A DNA stretch of 64,000 bases from JAFLBI01 sp964616465 (GTDB taxonomy: Bacteria; Bacteroidota; Bacteroidia; Chitinophagales; Chitinophagaceae), in the NCBI GenBank assembly GCA_964616465.1, contig CAZTTO010000006.1, forward strand, positions 62,001 to 126,000, written 5' to 3'. A model generated the notes under the pieces. That model did not search any database and had not been told where the DNA came from. It saw nothing but the letters and a program-made list of their open reading frames with translations. The position numbers and the translations under genes are program-made. Below are positions 52,279 through 61,021 of this stretch, piece by piece (position 1 is the first letter of the stretch; each line of letters opens with the position of its first letter).

Positions 52279-52995
52279 TTATTGCTGCTTTTTATTTTCC
52301 TGATGCATTTTCCAAACTCCAATTACCCCTTCTTGTATAATACCTTTGGTCATTTTTGATGCCCCAGCTTTTCTATCTACAAATACAATTGGAACTTCTA
52401 CTATTTTTAATCCAAGCTTCCATGCTTTGAATTTCATTTCAATTTGGAATGCATAGCCTATAAACTGAATAGTGAGTAAATCAATTGCTTCCAAAGCCGT
52501 TCTTCTGTAACAAACAAATCCAGCGGTTGGATCCTTAACAGGTATACCAGTAATTAATCTGGTATAAAATGCCCCACCCTTAGAATAGATATGTCTGTCA
52601 AGAGGCCAATTTTCAATTTTACCTCCTGGAACATAACGGCTACCAATTGCAACATCGGCTCCATTTATACATGCTTGTAATAGCCTGGGTAAATCATTTG
52701 GATTGTGGGAAAAGTCTGCATCCATTTCAAACACAAAATCATATCCCATTTGAATAGCCCATTGAAAACCTAGAATATAAGCTGTACCTAACCCTAACTT
52801 CCCAGTTCTCTCAATTAAAAACAACCTGTCTGAATTAATTTCTTGAAGCTGTTTTACAATCCCTGCTGTTCCATCAGGCGAACCATCATCAATAACCAAC
52901 ACATGAAAAGGCGGTGATTGAGAAAATACTGCTTGAATAATTGAAGAAATATTTTCCTTCTCATTAAAAGTTGGTATGATAACAAGGGCTTTCAA
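52279..52995 (-). CDS. Polyprenol-phosphate mannosyltransferase-like (Dpm1) GT2
   Basis: This 238-aa enzyme is of the dolichol/polyprenol-phosphate mannose synthase group, making a lipid-linked mannose donor. VIIPTFNEKENISSII, VLVIDDGSPDGTAGIV and FVFEMDADFSHNPNDLPRLL (metal DAD) are conserved; DPTAGFVCYRRTALEAI follows. There is no C-terminal membrane helix. The start is TTG at 52995: upstream in the frame a stop appears within eight codons and no ATG precedes. It lies between the EamA and exonuclease genes, in one likely operon. Confidence 0.88.
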   Translation of the reverse strand: MKALVIIPTFNEKENISSIIQAVFSQSPPFHVLVIDDGSPDGTAGIVKQLQEINSDRLFLIERTGKLGLGTAYILGFQWAIQMGYDFVFEMDADFSHNPNDLPRLLQACINGADVAIGSRYVPGGKIENWPLDRHIYSKGGAFYTRLITGIPVKDPTAGFVCYRRTALEAIDLLTIQFIGYAFQIEMKFKAWKLGLKIVEVPIVFVDRKAGASKMTKGIIQEGVIGVWKMHQENKKQQ

Positions 52996-53009
52996 GGGGG
53001 GCGAAAAAA

Positions 53010-53783
53010 TTATTTCTTAAGTTTTGAACGCATGTAAATCTCAGTAAGCTTCGACTTTGTATGTAAAGGAAAATCTCCCTTCATCATCCAATCGTAATAA
53101 GATGGCTCATCGCGTAGGACATCTGCAACAGGCTTTCCTTTATGCTTACCAAAATTAAATACCTCTACTCCGTTTTCCATTACAAATCGTCGCGCGAAAT
53201 CTACAATCTCTTCATCGCCAATAAATTTCAAAATACTGTCAACAGTATCTCCCATTTGAGGGTATCTTTCAATTTGCGCTAATAAAACTTCCCATGTGGC
53301 ATCTACATCTGCTTCTGCGCTATGAGCATTATCTAAATTTTTATCGCAGTAAAATTTATAGGCAGCACTTAGGGTTCGCTGCTCCATCATGTGAAATATC
53401 TTTTGAACATCTAGCAATTTCCTTCCATCTGTTTTGAAAAAGTCTAATCGTATACGCATGAACTCTTCCATCAACATAGGTATATCAAAACGATTGCTAT
53501 TATATCCAGCTAAATCACAATTGTCTAAAAACTGACGCAATTCATCGGCAACTTTTTCAAAAGTGGGTGCATCCTTCACCATTTCGTCGGTAATACCATG
53601 AACCGCCGATGCAGCCTCGGGAATTGGCCTACCCGGATTAATAAGTTTTCTCTTCTTTAAAGGCTGATCAGAACCAGGTAAAAATTTAACGATAGCTATT
53701 TCAATGATTTTATCAGTTCCAACGTTAATTCCAGTAGTTTCTAAATCAATAATTGCGATTGGCTTGCTCAGTTGTAGTTTCAT
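53010..53783 (-). CDS. DnaQ-like 3'-5' exonuclease with DUF3820 tail
   Basis: This 257-aa protein has an N-terminal DEDD exonuclease domain (about 8-170): IAIIDLETTG with the first acidic pair, NSNRFDIPMLMEEF, and HSAEADVDATWEVL with the last His/Asp set. The C-terminal segment FNFGKHKGKPVADVLRDEPSYYDWM is a DUF3820 (quorum-sensing-regulated protein) motif. It probably proofreads or degrades short DNA/RNA ends. It is first in the exonuclease/Dpm1-like/EamA operon. Confidence 0.9.
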   Translation of the reverse strand: MKLQLSKPIAIIDLETTGINVGTDKIIEIAIVKFLPGSDQPLKKRKLINPGRPIPEAASAVHGITDEMVKDAPTFEKVADELRQFLDNCDLAGYNSNRFDIPMLMEEFMRIRLDFFKTDGRKLLDVQKIFHMMEQRTLSAAYKFYCDKNLDNAHSAEADVDATWEVLLAQIERYPQMGDTVDSILKFIGDEEIVDFARRFVMENGVEVFNFGKHKGKPVADVLRDEPSYYDWMMKGDFPLHTKSKLTEIYMRSKLKK

Positions 53784-53914
53784 ATGTCAAATTACGTAAA
53801 TATATCGCAGTGTAGCTAAAAAAACTACATATAACAATAATCTAACCCGTAGTTAAAATTGAATTCAATACAAAACAATGGAAAACCTTACTTTTGAATT
53901 CTAATTTTGGAATT

Positions 53915-54037
53915 ATGAAACCAATAATGGTCATAGTCTGTCTCGCATTTACTGCAATCTTATTTAGCTCTTGTGTATCCAGCCGTGGATCCAATGGTTC
54001 TTGTCCAACTACCAATCCTCGTTATTTCAAACCTTAG
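53915..54037 (+). CDS. Tiny lipoprotein, 40 aa
   Basis: This is a short, independent frame: ATG at 53915, TAG at 54035. The 19 residues before Cys20 are a lipoprotein-type signal (MKPIMVIVCLAFTAILFSSC), leaving a mature chain of only about 21 residues, rich in Ser, Asn and Pro, with one more Cys. Two TAnnTTTG boxes (53889-53896 and 53902-53909) precede it, and the bacilliredoxin gene follows 15 bp later. No family is known to me; similar lipoproteins of about 40 aa are easily missed. Confidence 0.5.
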   Translation: MKPIMVIVCLAFTAILFSSCVSSRGSNGSCPTTNPRYFKP

Positions 54038-54052
54038 TATTCGTACCTACAA

Positions 54053-54397
54053 ATGAATTGGATTCAGTTGAATAGCATTACTCAACTTGAGGACATTGCT
54101 AAAACTTCTTACGAACGTCCCCAAGTCATTTTTAAACATAGTACACGTTGCAGCATCAGTATGGTTGCAAATAGACGACTCAATGATGCCGACCAGCCTG
54201 CTAATACCGACTTTTATTTTCTTGATTTATTGCAGTACCGAGATATTTCTAATGCCATTGCTGAAAAATTCAGTGTGTATCATGAATCTCCTCAGGTTTT
54301 ATTAATTCATAAAGGAGAATGCATTTACGATGAAAGCCATAGCAGTATTTATATGCGTGATATTGAAGAGGAATTATCCAGAATTACTTCTGTCTAA
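54053..54397 (+). CDS. ytxJ: YtxJ-type monothiol bacilliredoxin
   Basis: This 114-aa thioredoxin-fold protein of the bacillithiol system probably reduces protein-bacillithiol mixed disulphides. The active-site helix begins FKHSTRCSISMVA with a single C33, as in YtxJ/DUF2847, and QVLLIHKGECIYDESHSSIY is the second conserved block. It lies 88 bp before the persulfide dioxygenase gene, consistent with low-molecular-weight thiol metabolism. Confidence 0.85.
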   Translation: MNWIQLNSITQLEDIAKTSYERPQVIFKHSTRCSISMVANRRLNDADQPANTDFYFLDLLQYRDISNAIAEKFSVYHESPQVLLIHKGECIYDESHSSIYMRDIEEELSRITSV

Positions 54398-54434
54398 GTT
54401 AAAAGAAGCATTTTTATCTGTGTGACAAAAGTCA

Positions 54435-54465
54435 TTGTACAGTCAATTGCCTAAGTTCAATTTTG
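54435..54465 (+). promoter_or_regulatory. Likely promoter of the persulfide dioxygenase gene
   Basis: TTG (54435-54437), 20 nt and CAATTTTG (54458-54465), one mismatch from TAnnTTTG, lie 20 nt before the ATG at 54486. TGTGTGAC occurs twice (54419-54426 and 54464-54471), flanking it, and may be a regulator site. Confidence 0.45.
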
Positions 54466-54485
54466 TGTGACCTAAAACAACACAC

Positions 54486-55904
54486 ATGAAAATTGAGCAA
54501 ATTTACACAGGCTGTCTTGCACAAGGCGCTTACTACATTGAAAGCAACGGAGAAGCTGTTATTATTGATCCTCTAAGAGAAGTTTCTCCCTATATCCAAA
54601 AAGCAGAAAGATCGGGTGCAAAAATCAAATATGTTTTGGAAACACATTTCCATGCCGATTTTGTATCTGGACATATTGATCTAGCTAAAGCAACAGGAGC
54701 AACCATTGTTTATGGGCCAACAGCAAAACCTGGTTTTGAAGCGCATGTTGCAGCAGATGGAGAAATTTTACAGGTAGGAAATATTACTATTGAAGTGGTA
54801 CATACACCTGGACATACCATGGAGAGTACCTGTTTTTTATTAAGAGATGAGAATGGTGAAGCCAACTCAATTTTTACCGGTGATACCTTATTTATTGGCG
54901 ATGTGGGTCGCCCCGATTTAGCTCAGAAAGTGATTGCTGAATTAACACAAGAAAAATTAGCTCGTCATTTGTTTCAATCGCTACGCAATAAAATCATGAC
55001 GCTACCCGATCATTTAATTGTTTATCCAGGTCATGGTGCTGGTAGTGCATGCGGAAAAAATATGAGCAAGGAAACCACAGATACATTAGGCAACCAAAAG
55101 AAAACGAACTACGCTCTTCAGACAAATCTTTCCGAAGATGACTTTGTGAAAGAAGTCCTTACTGGTCTAGTTGCACCACCTCAATACTTCCCTGCAAATG
55201 TGCTAATGAATATTCAAGGTTATACTAGTATTGATACTGTATTGAAAAAAGGAACACAGCCCTTGAGTGTAGCTGCTTTTGAGACTGCTGCTAATGAAAC
55301 GGAAGCTGTCATTATTGATACACGATCAGCACAAGAATTTGCAAAAGGATTCATCCCAAACTCCATTAATATTGGAATTGATGGAAGCTTTGCTCCATGG
55401 GTAGGTACACTTATCCCAGATATCCGTCAGCCTATTTTATTAGTTGCTGACCCTACTATGGTGGAAGAAGTGGTTACTCGTCTCGCACGTGTTGGATATG
55501 ATGAAGCCATTGGTTATTTAGAGGGCGGATTTGAATCTTGGAGAAAAGCGGGCATGGAAACTGATCGTATTCAAAGTATCACTGCTACAGAATTTGCAAA
55601 TTTGTACGAAGCAGGAAAGATTGATGTGCTAGATGTTCGCAAAAAAAGTGAACATGACAGTGAACATATTATAGGAGCTATTAATGCACCACTCGATTTT
55701 ATCAACGACAGCATGCTATTAATTGATAAATCTAAAACCTACTATGTGCATTGTGCAGGTGGATACAGATCTATGGTATTTATATCAATTTTAAAGGCTA
55801 GGGGATTTGAAAATCTAATTGATGTTGCTGGTGGATTTAAAGCAATTAAAGAAATTGGCAAGGTAGCTATCACCGACTACGTTTGTCCAACGACTATGCT
55901 TTAA
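54486..55904 (+). CDS. Persulfide dioxygenase fused to two rhodanese domains
   Basis: This 472-aa protein is of CstB-like layout: metallo-beta-lactamase domain (about 1-230) and two rhodanese domains (about 265-365 and 372-468). The MBL part has H54, H56 and D58 in THFHADF, H110 in HTPGH and D133 in FTGD, fitting a mono-iron persulfide dioxygenase site; the fourth residue of HxHxDH is Phe59. The first rhodanese lacks its Cys (ILLVADP), while the second keeps C423 in VHCAGGYRS. It oxidises low-molecular-weight thiol persulfides to sulfite and may form thiosulfate, protecting from sulfide. Confidence 0.9.
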   Translation: MKIEQIYTGCLAQGAYYIESNGEAVIIDPLREVSPYIQKAERSGAKIKYVLETHFHADFVSGHIDLAKATGATIVYGPTAKPGFEAHVAADGEILQVGNITIEVVHTPGHTMESTCFLLRDENGEANSIFTGDTLFIGDVGRPDLAQKVIAELTQEKLARHLFQSLRNKIMTLPDHLIVYPGHGAGSACGKNMSKETTDTLGNQKKTNYALQTNLSEDDFVKEVLTGLVAPPQYFPANVLMNIQGYTSIDTVLKKGTQPLSVAAFETAANETEAVIIDTRSAQEFAKGFIPNSINIGIDGSFAPWVGTLIPDIRQPILLVADPTMVEEVVTRLARVGYDEAIGYLEGGFESWRKAGMETDRIQSITATEFANLYEAGKIDVLDVRKKSEHDSEHIIGAINAPLDFINDSMLLIDKSKTYYVHCAGGYRSMVFISILKARGFENLIDVAGGFKAIKEIGKVAITDYVCPTTML

Positions 55905-55925
55905 TTAGCATTGCCCCCAAAGAAA

Positions 55926-55966
55926 ACGGCCACTTCATTCATTTGAAGTGGCCGTAGTTTTAATGA
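55926..55966. terminator. Convergent terminator
   Basis: A 12-bp stem ACGGCCACTTCA/TGAAGTGGCCGT (55926-55937/55944-55955) has a 6-nt loop. On the minus strand it is followed by TTTTCTTT, on plus by AGTTTTAATG. It separates the dioxygenase gene from the thiolase gene. Confidence 0.85.
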
Positions 55967-55975
55967 TAATTCTGA

Positions 55976-57154
55976 TTATATTTTTTCAATTACCATAGCG
56001 CTTGCTCCGCCTCCACCATTACAAATTCCTGCAGCACCATATTGTGCGTCTTTTTGTTTCAATACGTTCAAGAGAGTAACTATAATTCTAGCACCACTAC
56101 AACCTAAAGGATGACCTAAACTAACTGCACCTCCATTTACATTCACTTGCTGTGGATACAATTTCATTTTCTCACTATTCACAATACCCACCACACTGAA
56201 TGCTTCATTCAACTCGAAGTATGCAATATCATCCATTTTCAAGCCAGCTTTTGCAACTGCTTTTGGAACAGCCATAGCTGGTGTTGTAGTGAACCATTCT
56301 GGAGCTTGTTCAGCATCGGCGTAGCTGCGAATTTTAGCCAATGGTTGAATGCCTAATTCTTTTGCTTTATCTGCACTCATGAGAACCAGAGCAGCAGCGC
56401 CATCATTCATAGTACTAGCATTTGCAGCAGTAACAGTACCATCCTTTGAAAATGCCGGTTTCAATTCAGGAATCTTATCAAACTTTACATTGAAAGGCTC
56501 TTCATCTTTGCTGAACATAATTGGCTCTCCCTTTCTTTGTGGAATAGGTACTGGAACAATTTCTGCGTCAAATCGGCCTTCATTCCAAGCGGCTTGACTT
56601 CTCTTATAACTTTCAATAGCAAAATTATCTTGATCCTCCCGACTTACATTGCATGCCTTTGCAGTTGCATCTGCAAAAATGCCCATAGCACCTTGCTGAT
56701 ACACATCTGTTAAACCATCTTTGGCTAATCCATCCACTACGGTAATATTACCATATTTGCTTCCCCAGCGCTGGTTCTGGTTATAAAAAGGAACATTACT
56801 CATGCTTTCCATTCCACCTGCAACCACAATGTTGCTGTCACCCAACATAATACTTTGAGCAGCTTGAGCAATTGCTTTCATACCACTCGCACAAACCTTG
56901 TTCACAGTTGTTGCAATAACCTGATCAGGCAATCCCGCAAACTTAGCAGCCTGTCTTGCTGGCGCTTGTCCAAGTCCAGCTTGAATAACACAACCCATCA
57001 ATACCTCATCGACTTGTTCTGGCTGAATACCAGCTCTTTCTACAGCTGCCTTTATGGCAATGGCACCTAATTGTGTAGCAGTAAAATCTTTTAATGATCC
57101 GCCAAAACTACCCATAGGCGTGCGCACAGCGGAAACAATTACAACTTCTTTCAT
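55976..57154 (-). CDS. Acetyl-CoA C-acetyltransferase (thiolase)
   Basis: This 392-aa enzyme condenses two acetyl-CoA or cleaves 3-ketoacyl-CoA. The acyl-acceptor Cys is in VNKVCASGMKAIAQA, the catalytic His in NGGAVSLGHPLGCSGAR and the second Cys in AGICNGGGGASAMV. Start ATRTPMG-like (VSAVRTPMGSFGGSLKD) and length are normal for class II acetoacetyl-CoA thiolases. A -7-like TATCTTCG on the minus strand (57187-57180) lies about 25 nt upstream. It is a single gene. Confidence 0.94.
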   Translation of the reverse strand: MKEVVIVSAVRTPMGSFGGSLKDFTATQLGAIAIKAAVERAGIQPEQVDEVLMGCVIQAGLGQAPARQAAKFAGLPDQVIATTVNKVCASGMKAIAQAAQSIMLGDSNIVVAGGMESMSNVPFYNQNQRWGSKYGNITVVDGLAKDGLTDVYQQGAMGIFADATAKACNVSREDQDNFAIESYKRSQAAWNEGRFDAEIVPVPIPQRKGEPIMFSKDEEPFNVKFDKIPELKPAFSKDGTVTAANASTMNDGAAALVLMSADKAKELGIQPLAKIRSYADAEQAPEWFTTTPAMAVPKAVAKAGLKMDDIAYFELNEAFSVVGIVNSEKMKLYPQQVNVNGGAVSLGHPLGCSGARIIVTLLNVLKQKDAQYGAAGICNGGGGASAMVIEKI

Positions 57155-57179
57155 GGCAAGTGATTTAATTTTTCAGTCG

Positions 57180-57187
57180 CGAAGATA
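57180..57187 (-). promoter_or_regulatory. Possible -7 element of the thiolase gene
   Basis: TATCTTCG, one mismatch from TAnnTTTG, is followed by CGAC on the minus strand. The same TTCG variant (TACTTTCG) is seen before the CorA gene (27122) and the histidine phosphatase gene (about 61000). Confidence 0.35.
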
Positions 57188-57221
57188 CAAGTTGAATAAA
57201 TCGTCGAAATAGAATTAACAT

Positions 57222-57248
57222 AAAAAAAGTGCCCAAGGGCACTTTTTA
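57222..57248 (-). terminator. Terminator of the DUF6580 gene
   Basis: On the minus strand AAAAAGTGCC, CTTG loop, GGCACTTTTTTT. The stem is 10 bp with a perfect T tract. It lies just before the thiolase promoter region. Confidence 0.88.
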
Positions 57249-57268
57249 AATTATTTGCAGGAAAAATA

Positions 57269-57835
57269 TTAAGCAAACTTTACAGCACTTCTACGAATGA
57301 AAGCATAGCCACCAAACAAGAGCGCACCAAATACTACAGTTGATAATAAGCCTGTATTGTAGAACGGCAATCCATCTGCATAACACATCATCAATCCACC
57401 TGGAGTGATAGGTCTGTGATAGCCACCTCCACTGATCCAAACTATAAAATTAGAAACCAAGAAGAAAGCAGTTGGTCCAGCTAATAAACCAGTAGCAATA
57501 CGACTGATTTTAGCAGTACCCATCCACCATCCAATAGTTGCCAATGAAGCAATCAAAATATAATTGATCCACTGACCACCATAAAACCCTTGAATAGAGC
57601 TTAATCCATTGATGTAGAGTAACTGATAAAGAGCATCAGATAAAAACATACTTGCAAGTGGTAAAGCAAAAGACCAAGCTTTATTCTTCTGAAACAATGC
57701 ACCAGCAAACAAAGCAATAGCCATTTGAGGAGCAAATCCAGGAAGTCTGCCCGGTATTATGCGGTATAAAGCTGACAAAGCAACCAGAACCAAAAATGTT
57801 ATAACGATTGAGCGATTAAATTTCATAGAAGCCAT
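57269..57835 (-). CDS. DUF6580 family membrane protein (ECF-like S component)
   Basis: This 188-aa protein has five or six membrane helices (about 9-28, 36-56, 62-78, 92-107, 119-136, 160-180). PGFAPQMAIALFAGALF, the conserved LSDALYQLLY and ISGGGYHRPITPGGLMMCYADGLPFY match DUF6580. Relatives resemble substrate-binding subunits of ECF transporters, possibly for vitamins. A second ATG three codons later is an alternative start. It has its own terminator and no partner genes. Confidence 0.82.
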   Translation of the reverse strand: MASMKFNRSIVITFLVLVALSALYRIIPGRLPGFAPQMAIALFAGALFQKNKAWSFALPLASMFLSDALYQLLYINGLSSIQGFYGGQWINYILIASLATIGWWMGTAKISRIATGLLAGPTAFFLVSNFIVWISGGGYHRPITPGGLMMCYADGLPFYNTGLLSTVVFGALLFGGYAFIRRSAVKFA

Positions 57836-57901
57836 ATTTCGAGCAAAAATAAGTGTTAATAAGATTTAAAAAAATGTGGTTTTCAGCACTATGTGAATAA
57901 A

Positions 57902-59092
57902 CTATAGTGGCACATACGCTTTAAATATGGTACATGATTTGCCAGTTTCAACCGCAAATTCGCCATCAGCAAATACTACACAGGCATCTCCAGCTTTCAG
58001 TTGCATCTGCTTATTGACGGTACAACCCCCTTCTCCTACCCACCAAATTTGCATCGATTCTGCAGTTCCACTCCATTCTTCGTTGGCTTGAATGACTACT
58101 TTGTTGAGTGCAAAATCTGGAACTGGACATGGATAATTCCATTCAAAATGGTTAACAGCATTGCCTTTCATAACCTGCGGTTCAACTGGCTCAAATGCAG
58201 TATGTTTTAGTAATTCTGGCACATCTACATGCTTTGGGGTTAATCCGCCCCTAAGCACATTATCGCTGTTAGCCATCAATTCTACATTTTGTCCTTCTAA
58301 ATACGCGTGGGGAATACCTGCTCCTTGAAAAACAGCCTCTCCTGGCATTGCCTTGACAATATTGAAAAAGTAAATAGAAAAGATGCCTTTATCGTAATTG
58401 CCTTCTGGCAACTGATTTGCATATAGCTTGGCTACCCACCATCCTGGATCTGATCTGGTAAGTTCACCAGCGTGAAACCTTATTAACTCTCTCTTTACCA
58501 ATGATTGAAGTACATGATTCGCATCGTTCGCATCCATCTCCATAATGAGCTGATACAATGCTTTATACCCTTCCTTCCTAAACAAAGTTGAAAAAACCTG
58601 AAACTCAGGCGTTTGTTCTAGTAGATATTCTAATGAACTTTTCGAACGAAAACCATGCAAAAGCCAAAACTCGCTTAAGGCAACCATGACTTCTGGCTTA
58701 TGATTTCTGTCTTTGTAGTTTCTATGTGGAGCACTTATGGGAATACCAGCTGCTTCTTCTGCATCAAATCCTTTTTCTGCTTCTTTTTTAGTTGGATGCA
58801 CTTGAATTGAAAGCATGTCTTTCACATCCAAAATTTTAAACAGATAAGGCAATTCTCCAAACTGTTCCCATACCCGCTTTCCCACAGTCCCTTCTGGGTC
58901 TTCCTGAATAATATCCAACAAACTTTTCGACTGTCCATCTAATTTGGCAGCTGCGCTTGGATGCGCACCCATCCAATACTCCGCACATGGCTTATTATCG
59001 AAACTTGCCGACAATAAATCTGGTATAAATTGATTGCCGCCCCATGCATAATGTTGTACAACACCTTTAATTTTATATATCTTGTTACCCAT
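57902..59092 (-). CDS. manA: Mannose-6-phosphate isomerase, class I
   Basis: This 396-aa zinc enzyme interconverts fructose 6-phosphate and mannose 6-phosphate, feeding GDP-mannose for glycans. Zinc-site pieces are SIQVHPTKKEAE (His), RNHKPEVMVAL (Glu) and GIPHAYLEGQNVELMANSDN (His), with the RGGLTPKHVDV signature. The C-terminal cupin-like part is complete. Its ATG is only 12 bp from the divergent yraN ATG, so their promoters overlap with coding sequence. Confidence 0.93.
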   Translation of the reverse strand: MGNKIYKIKGVVQHYAWGGNQFIPDLLSASFDNKPCAEYWMGAHPSAAAKLDGQSKSLLDIIQEDPEGTVGKRVWEQFGELPYLFKILDVKDMLSIQVHPTKKEAEKGFDAEEAAGIPISAPHRNYKDRNHKPEVMVALSEFWLLHGFRSKSSLEYLLEQTPEFQVFSTLFRKEGYKALYQLIMEMDANDANHVLQSLVKRELIRFHAGELTRSDPGWWVAKLYANQLPEGNYDKGIFSIYFFNIVKAMPGEAVFQGAGIPHAYLEGQNVELMANSDNVLRGGLTPKHVDVPELLKHTAFEPVEPQVMKGNAVNHFEWNYPCPVPDFALNKVVIQANEEWSGTAESMQIWWVGEGGCTVNKQMQLKAGDACVVFADGEFAVETGKSCTIFKAYVPL

Positions 59093-59104
59093 ACGTTAGC
59101 AATT

Positions 59105-59461
59105 ATGTCAAAAAATAAAGATACAGGAAAACAAGGTGAAGAAATTGCAATTGCTCACCTATTACAAAACGGTTTTTCTATAGCCGAAAAGAATTGGCGC
59201 TGGAAGCGAAAAGAAGCAGATATCATTGCTATTCGATCAAACACCATTCATCTTATAGAAGTAAAAACGCGCAATCAAGTCGCCTGTGGTTTTCCTGAAG
59301 AAAGTATCTCGCAAACTAAAATCAATCACTTGATTGAATTAGCAGAAGCTTATTGGCAGCTACATCCAACATATTCCGCTATTCAAATTGATGTGGTTGC
59401 TATTATACTACAAAAAGGAAAGCTGCATGAGCTGAAGGTTTTTGAAGATGTATTTTTCTGA
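59105..59461 (+). CDS. YraN family (UPF0102) nuclease-like protein
   Basis: This is a 118-aa protein from ATG 59105, which gives the usual start before GKQGEEIAIAHLLQNGF; an earlier in-frame ATG lies inside the divergent manA. ADIIAIRSNTIHLIEVKTRN is the PD-(D/E)XK-like core with D/E and K. Members are thought to act in DNA repair or recombination, but no function is firmly established. The convergent YkgJ-type gene ends 3 bp away. Confidence 0.9.
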   Translation: MSKNKDTGKQGEEIAIAHLLQNGFSIAEKNWRWKRKEADIIAIRSNTIHLIEVKTRNQVACGFPEESISQTKINHLIELAEAYWQLHPTYSAIQIDVVAIILQKGKLHELKVFEDVFF

Positions 59462-59464
59462 GGC

Positions 59465-59974
59465 TTATTGCTGATGACCAGTTGCTTCCATCATTTTTTC
59501 CACCCATCTATAGGTAGCTGGACAATACTCTACATTTTGCTGATGTACATGTACGTATTCAACCAGTTTCTTTTTCTTCAAATGCGGAAAGCCTGCACAG
59601 TCGGTTGGACGAACCTCATAAATAGAACACATATTTGTTTTCAAATCAAGAAATTGGCAAGGCTGACTCTTATTCATCCAATCGCCTTCTTTTTTATCGA
59701 ACCACAACCACTTTTCTTTAAAAGCAGCAGGCGTCATAGACAAATGTTTAGAAATTCTTTTGATATCAGTCTCTGTAAAAGTTGGACTCATAGTTTTACA
59801 ACAATTCGCACAGGTTAAACAATCAACTTCTTTCCAAACTTCTTTATCTAATCGTTCTGCAAGTTGATCAACTCCACGTGGAGGCTTTTTTTCAATCTTA
59901 CCTAAAAAGCGTTTAAATGCCTTTTTATTATACCTGACTTTTTGCTTGAATGAACGAAGGTTAGTAGTTGACAT
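59465..59974 (-). CDS. YkgJ family cysteine-cluster protein
   Basis: This 169-aa protein starts at ATG 59974 (MSTTNLRSFKQKVRYNKKAF), in preference to an upstream in-frame ATG. It has a metal-binding Cys set: CLTCANCCK, CQFLDLKTNMCSIYEVRPTDCAGFP, where the spacing of CxxCxxCC and C-x8-C-x9-C is characteristic of the YkgJ Fe/Zn cluster family. Role unknown. It is convergent with yraN. Confidence 0.88.
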   Translation of the reverse strand: MSTTNLRSFKQKVRYNKKAFKRFLGKIEKKPPRGVDQLAERLDKEVWKEVDCLTCANCCKTMSPTFTETDIKRISKHLSMTPAAFKEKWLWFDKKEGDWMNKSQPCQFLDLKTNMCSIYEVRPTDCAGFPHLKKKKLVEYVHVHQQNVEYCPATYRWVEKMMEATGHQQ

Positions 59975-60059
59975 ACAAAAATGAATATTTGGCAATATCT
60001 GTATAGCGCAGATCATTACCAAAATTTTTCAATACCAATTCGCTTATTACCTTTAATCT

Positions 60060-60971
60060 ATGTGGGATGCATATAAGAAAGGTTACATGGCCTACTTGCG
60101 TTTAGAAAAATCGCTTGCGGAGCATTCTATCGATGCTTACCTAGGCGATATTCAAAAGCTAACCGACTACTTACAGCTAAAGTCGCAGCTCCTTGAACCA
60201 GCTCAAATTGAATTAAATCACTTACAAAGTTTTGTACAGTGGATTGCTGAATTGGGTATGAAGCCAAGTTCACAAGCGCGACTCATATCAGGACTTAGAA
60301 GCTTTTTCACGTATTGCATAACAGAACAAATCATTGTTATCAATCCAAGTACACTCTTGGAAGCTCCTAAAATGAAAAGAGCGCTGCCAGATTTTCTTTC
60401 TTTTGAAGAAATTGAAATGATGCTAGCAACCATTCCATTGAACACACCCGAGGGTGCCAGAAACAGAGCTATGCTGGAAACTATGTACAGTTGCGGATTG
60501 CGAGTGAGTGAACTAATTGGATTACAGATTTCTTGCCTCTACCCCGATCTTGGATTTGTTCGTGTTATTGGAAAGGGGAACAAAGAGCGCCTCATTCCAA
60601 TAGGAAAGGATGCGCTGAAGTACATTCGAATTTACAAAGAGGAGATTCGAGTACACATGAAAATTCAAAGAGGAAAAGAAGACTTTCTGTTCCTAAACAA
60701 ACATGGCAATCCACTTAGCAGGATCATGGTTTTTTACATCATTAAAGATGCTGCTCAAAAAGCTGGTATCAATAAAAAAATATCACCACACACCTTTCGA
60801 CATTCTTTTGCAACCCACTTGGTAGAAGGTGGCGCAGACCTTAGAGCGGTGCAGCAAATGCTTGGACATGAAAGCATCACAACCACCGAGATTTACACAC
60901 ACTTAGACCGCGATTATTTAAGAAGTACATTGCAACAATTCCACCCCGCCTTTCAATCCACTCGTACCTAA
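60060..60971 (+). CDS. xerD: XerC/XerD-type tyrosine recombinase
   Basis: This 303-aa site-specific recombinase resolves chromosome dimers at dif. The SAM-like core-binding domain covers about 5-90, and the catalytic set is complete: R148 in CGLRVSELIGL, K172 in GKGNKERLIP, H244-xx-R247 in SPHTFRHSFATHL, H270 and Tyr279 in EIYTHL. Bacteroidota usually have one such enzyme of this length with this core function; XerC versus XerD cannot be settled by sequence alone. TACCTTTA at 60047 may be a -7 box. No mobile-element genes adjoin. Confidence 0.88.
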   Translation: MWDAYKKGYMAYLRLEKSLAEHSIDAYLGDIQKLTDYLQLKSQLLEPAQIELNHLQSFVQWIAELGMKPSSQARLISGLRSFFTYCITEQIIVINPSTLLEAPKMKRALPDFLSFEEIEMMLATIPLNTPEGARNRAMLETMYSCGLRVSELIGLQISCLYPDLGFVRVIGKGNKERLIPIGKDALKYIRIYKEEIRVHMKIQRGKEDFLFLNKHGNPLSRIMVFYIIKDAAQKAGINKKISPHTFRHSFATHLVEGGADLRAVQQMLGHESITTTEIYTHLDRDYLRSTLQQFHPAFQSTRT

Positions 60972-61021
60972 ATTAATAGGTAAAGAAAAAGTTTTCTGTA
61001 CTTTCGAAAAAAGCAGTTCAT

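Noticed and set aside
60060..60971. Tyrosine recombinase as part of an integrative element
   Set aside because: No other phage, plasmid or transposon genes, no flanking repeats or att sites; sequence and length fit core XerC/D.
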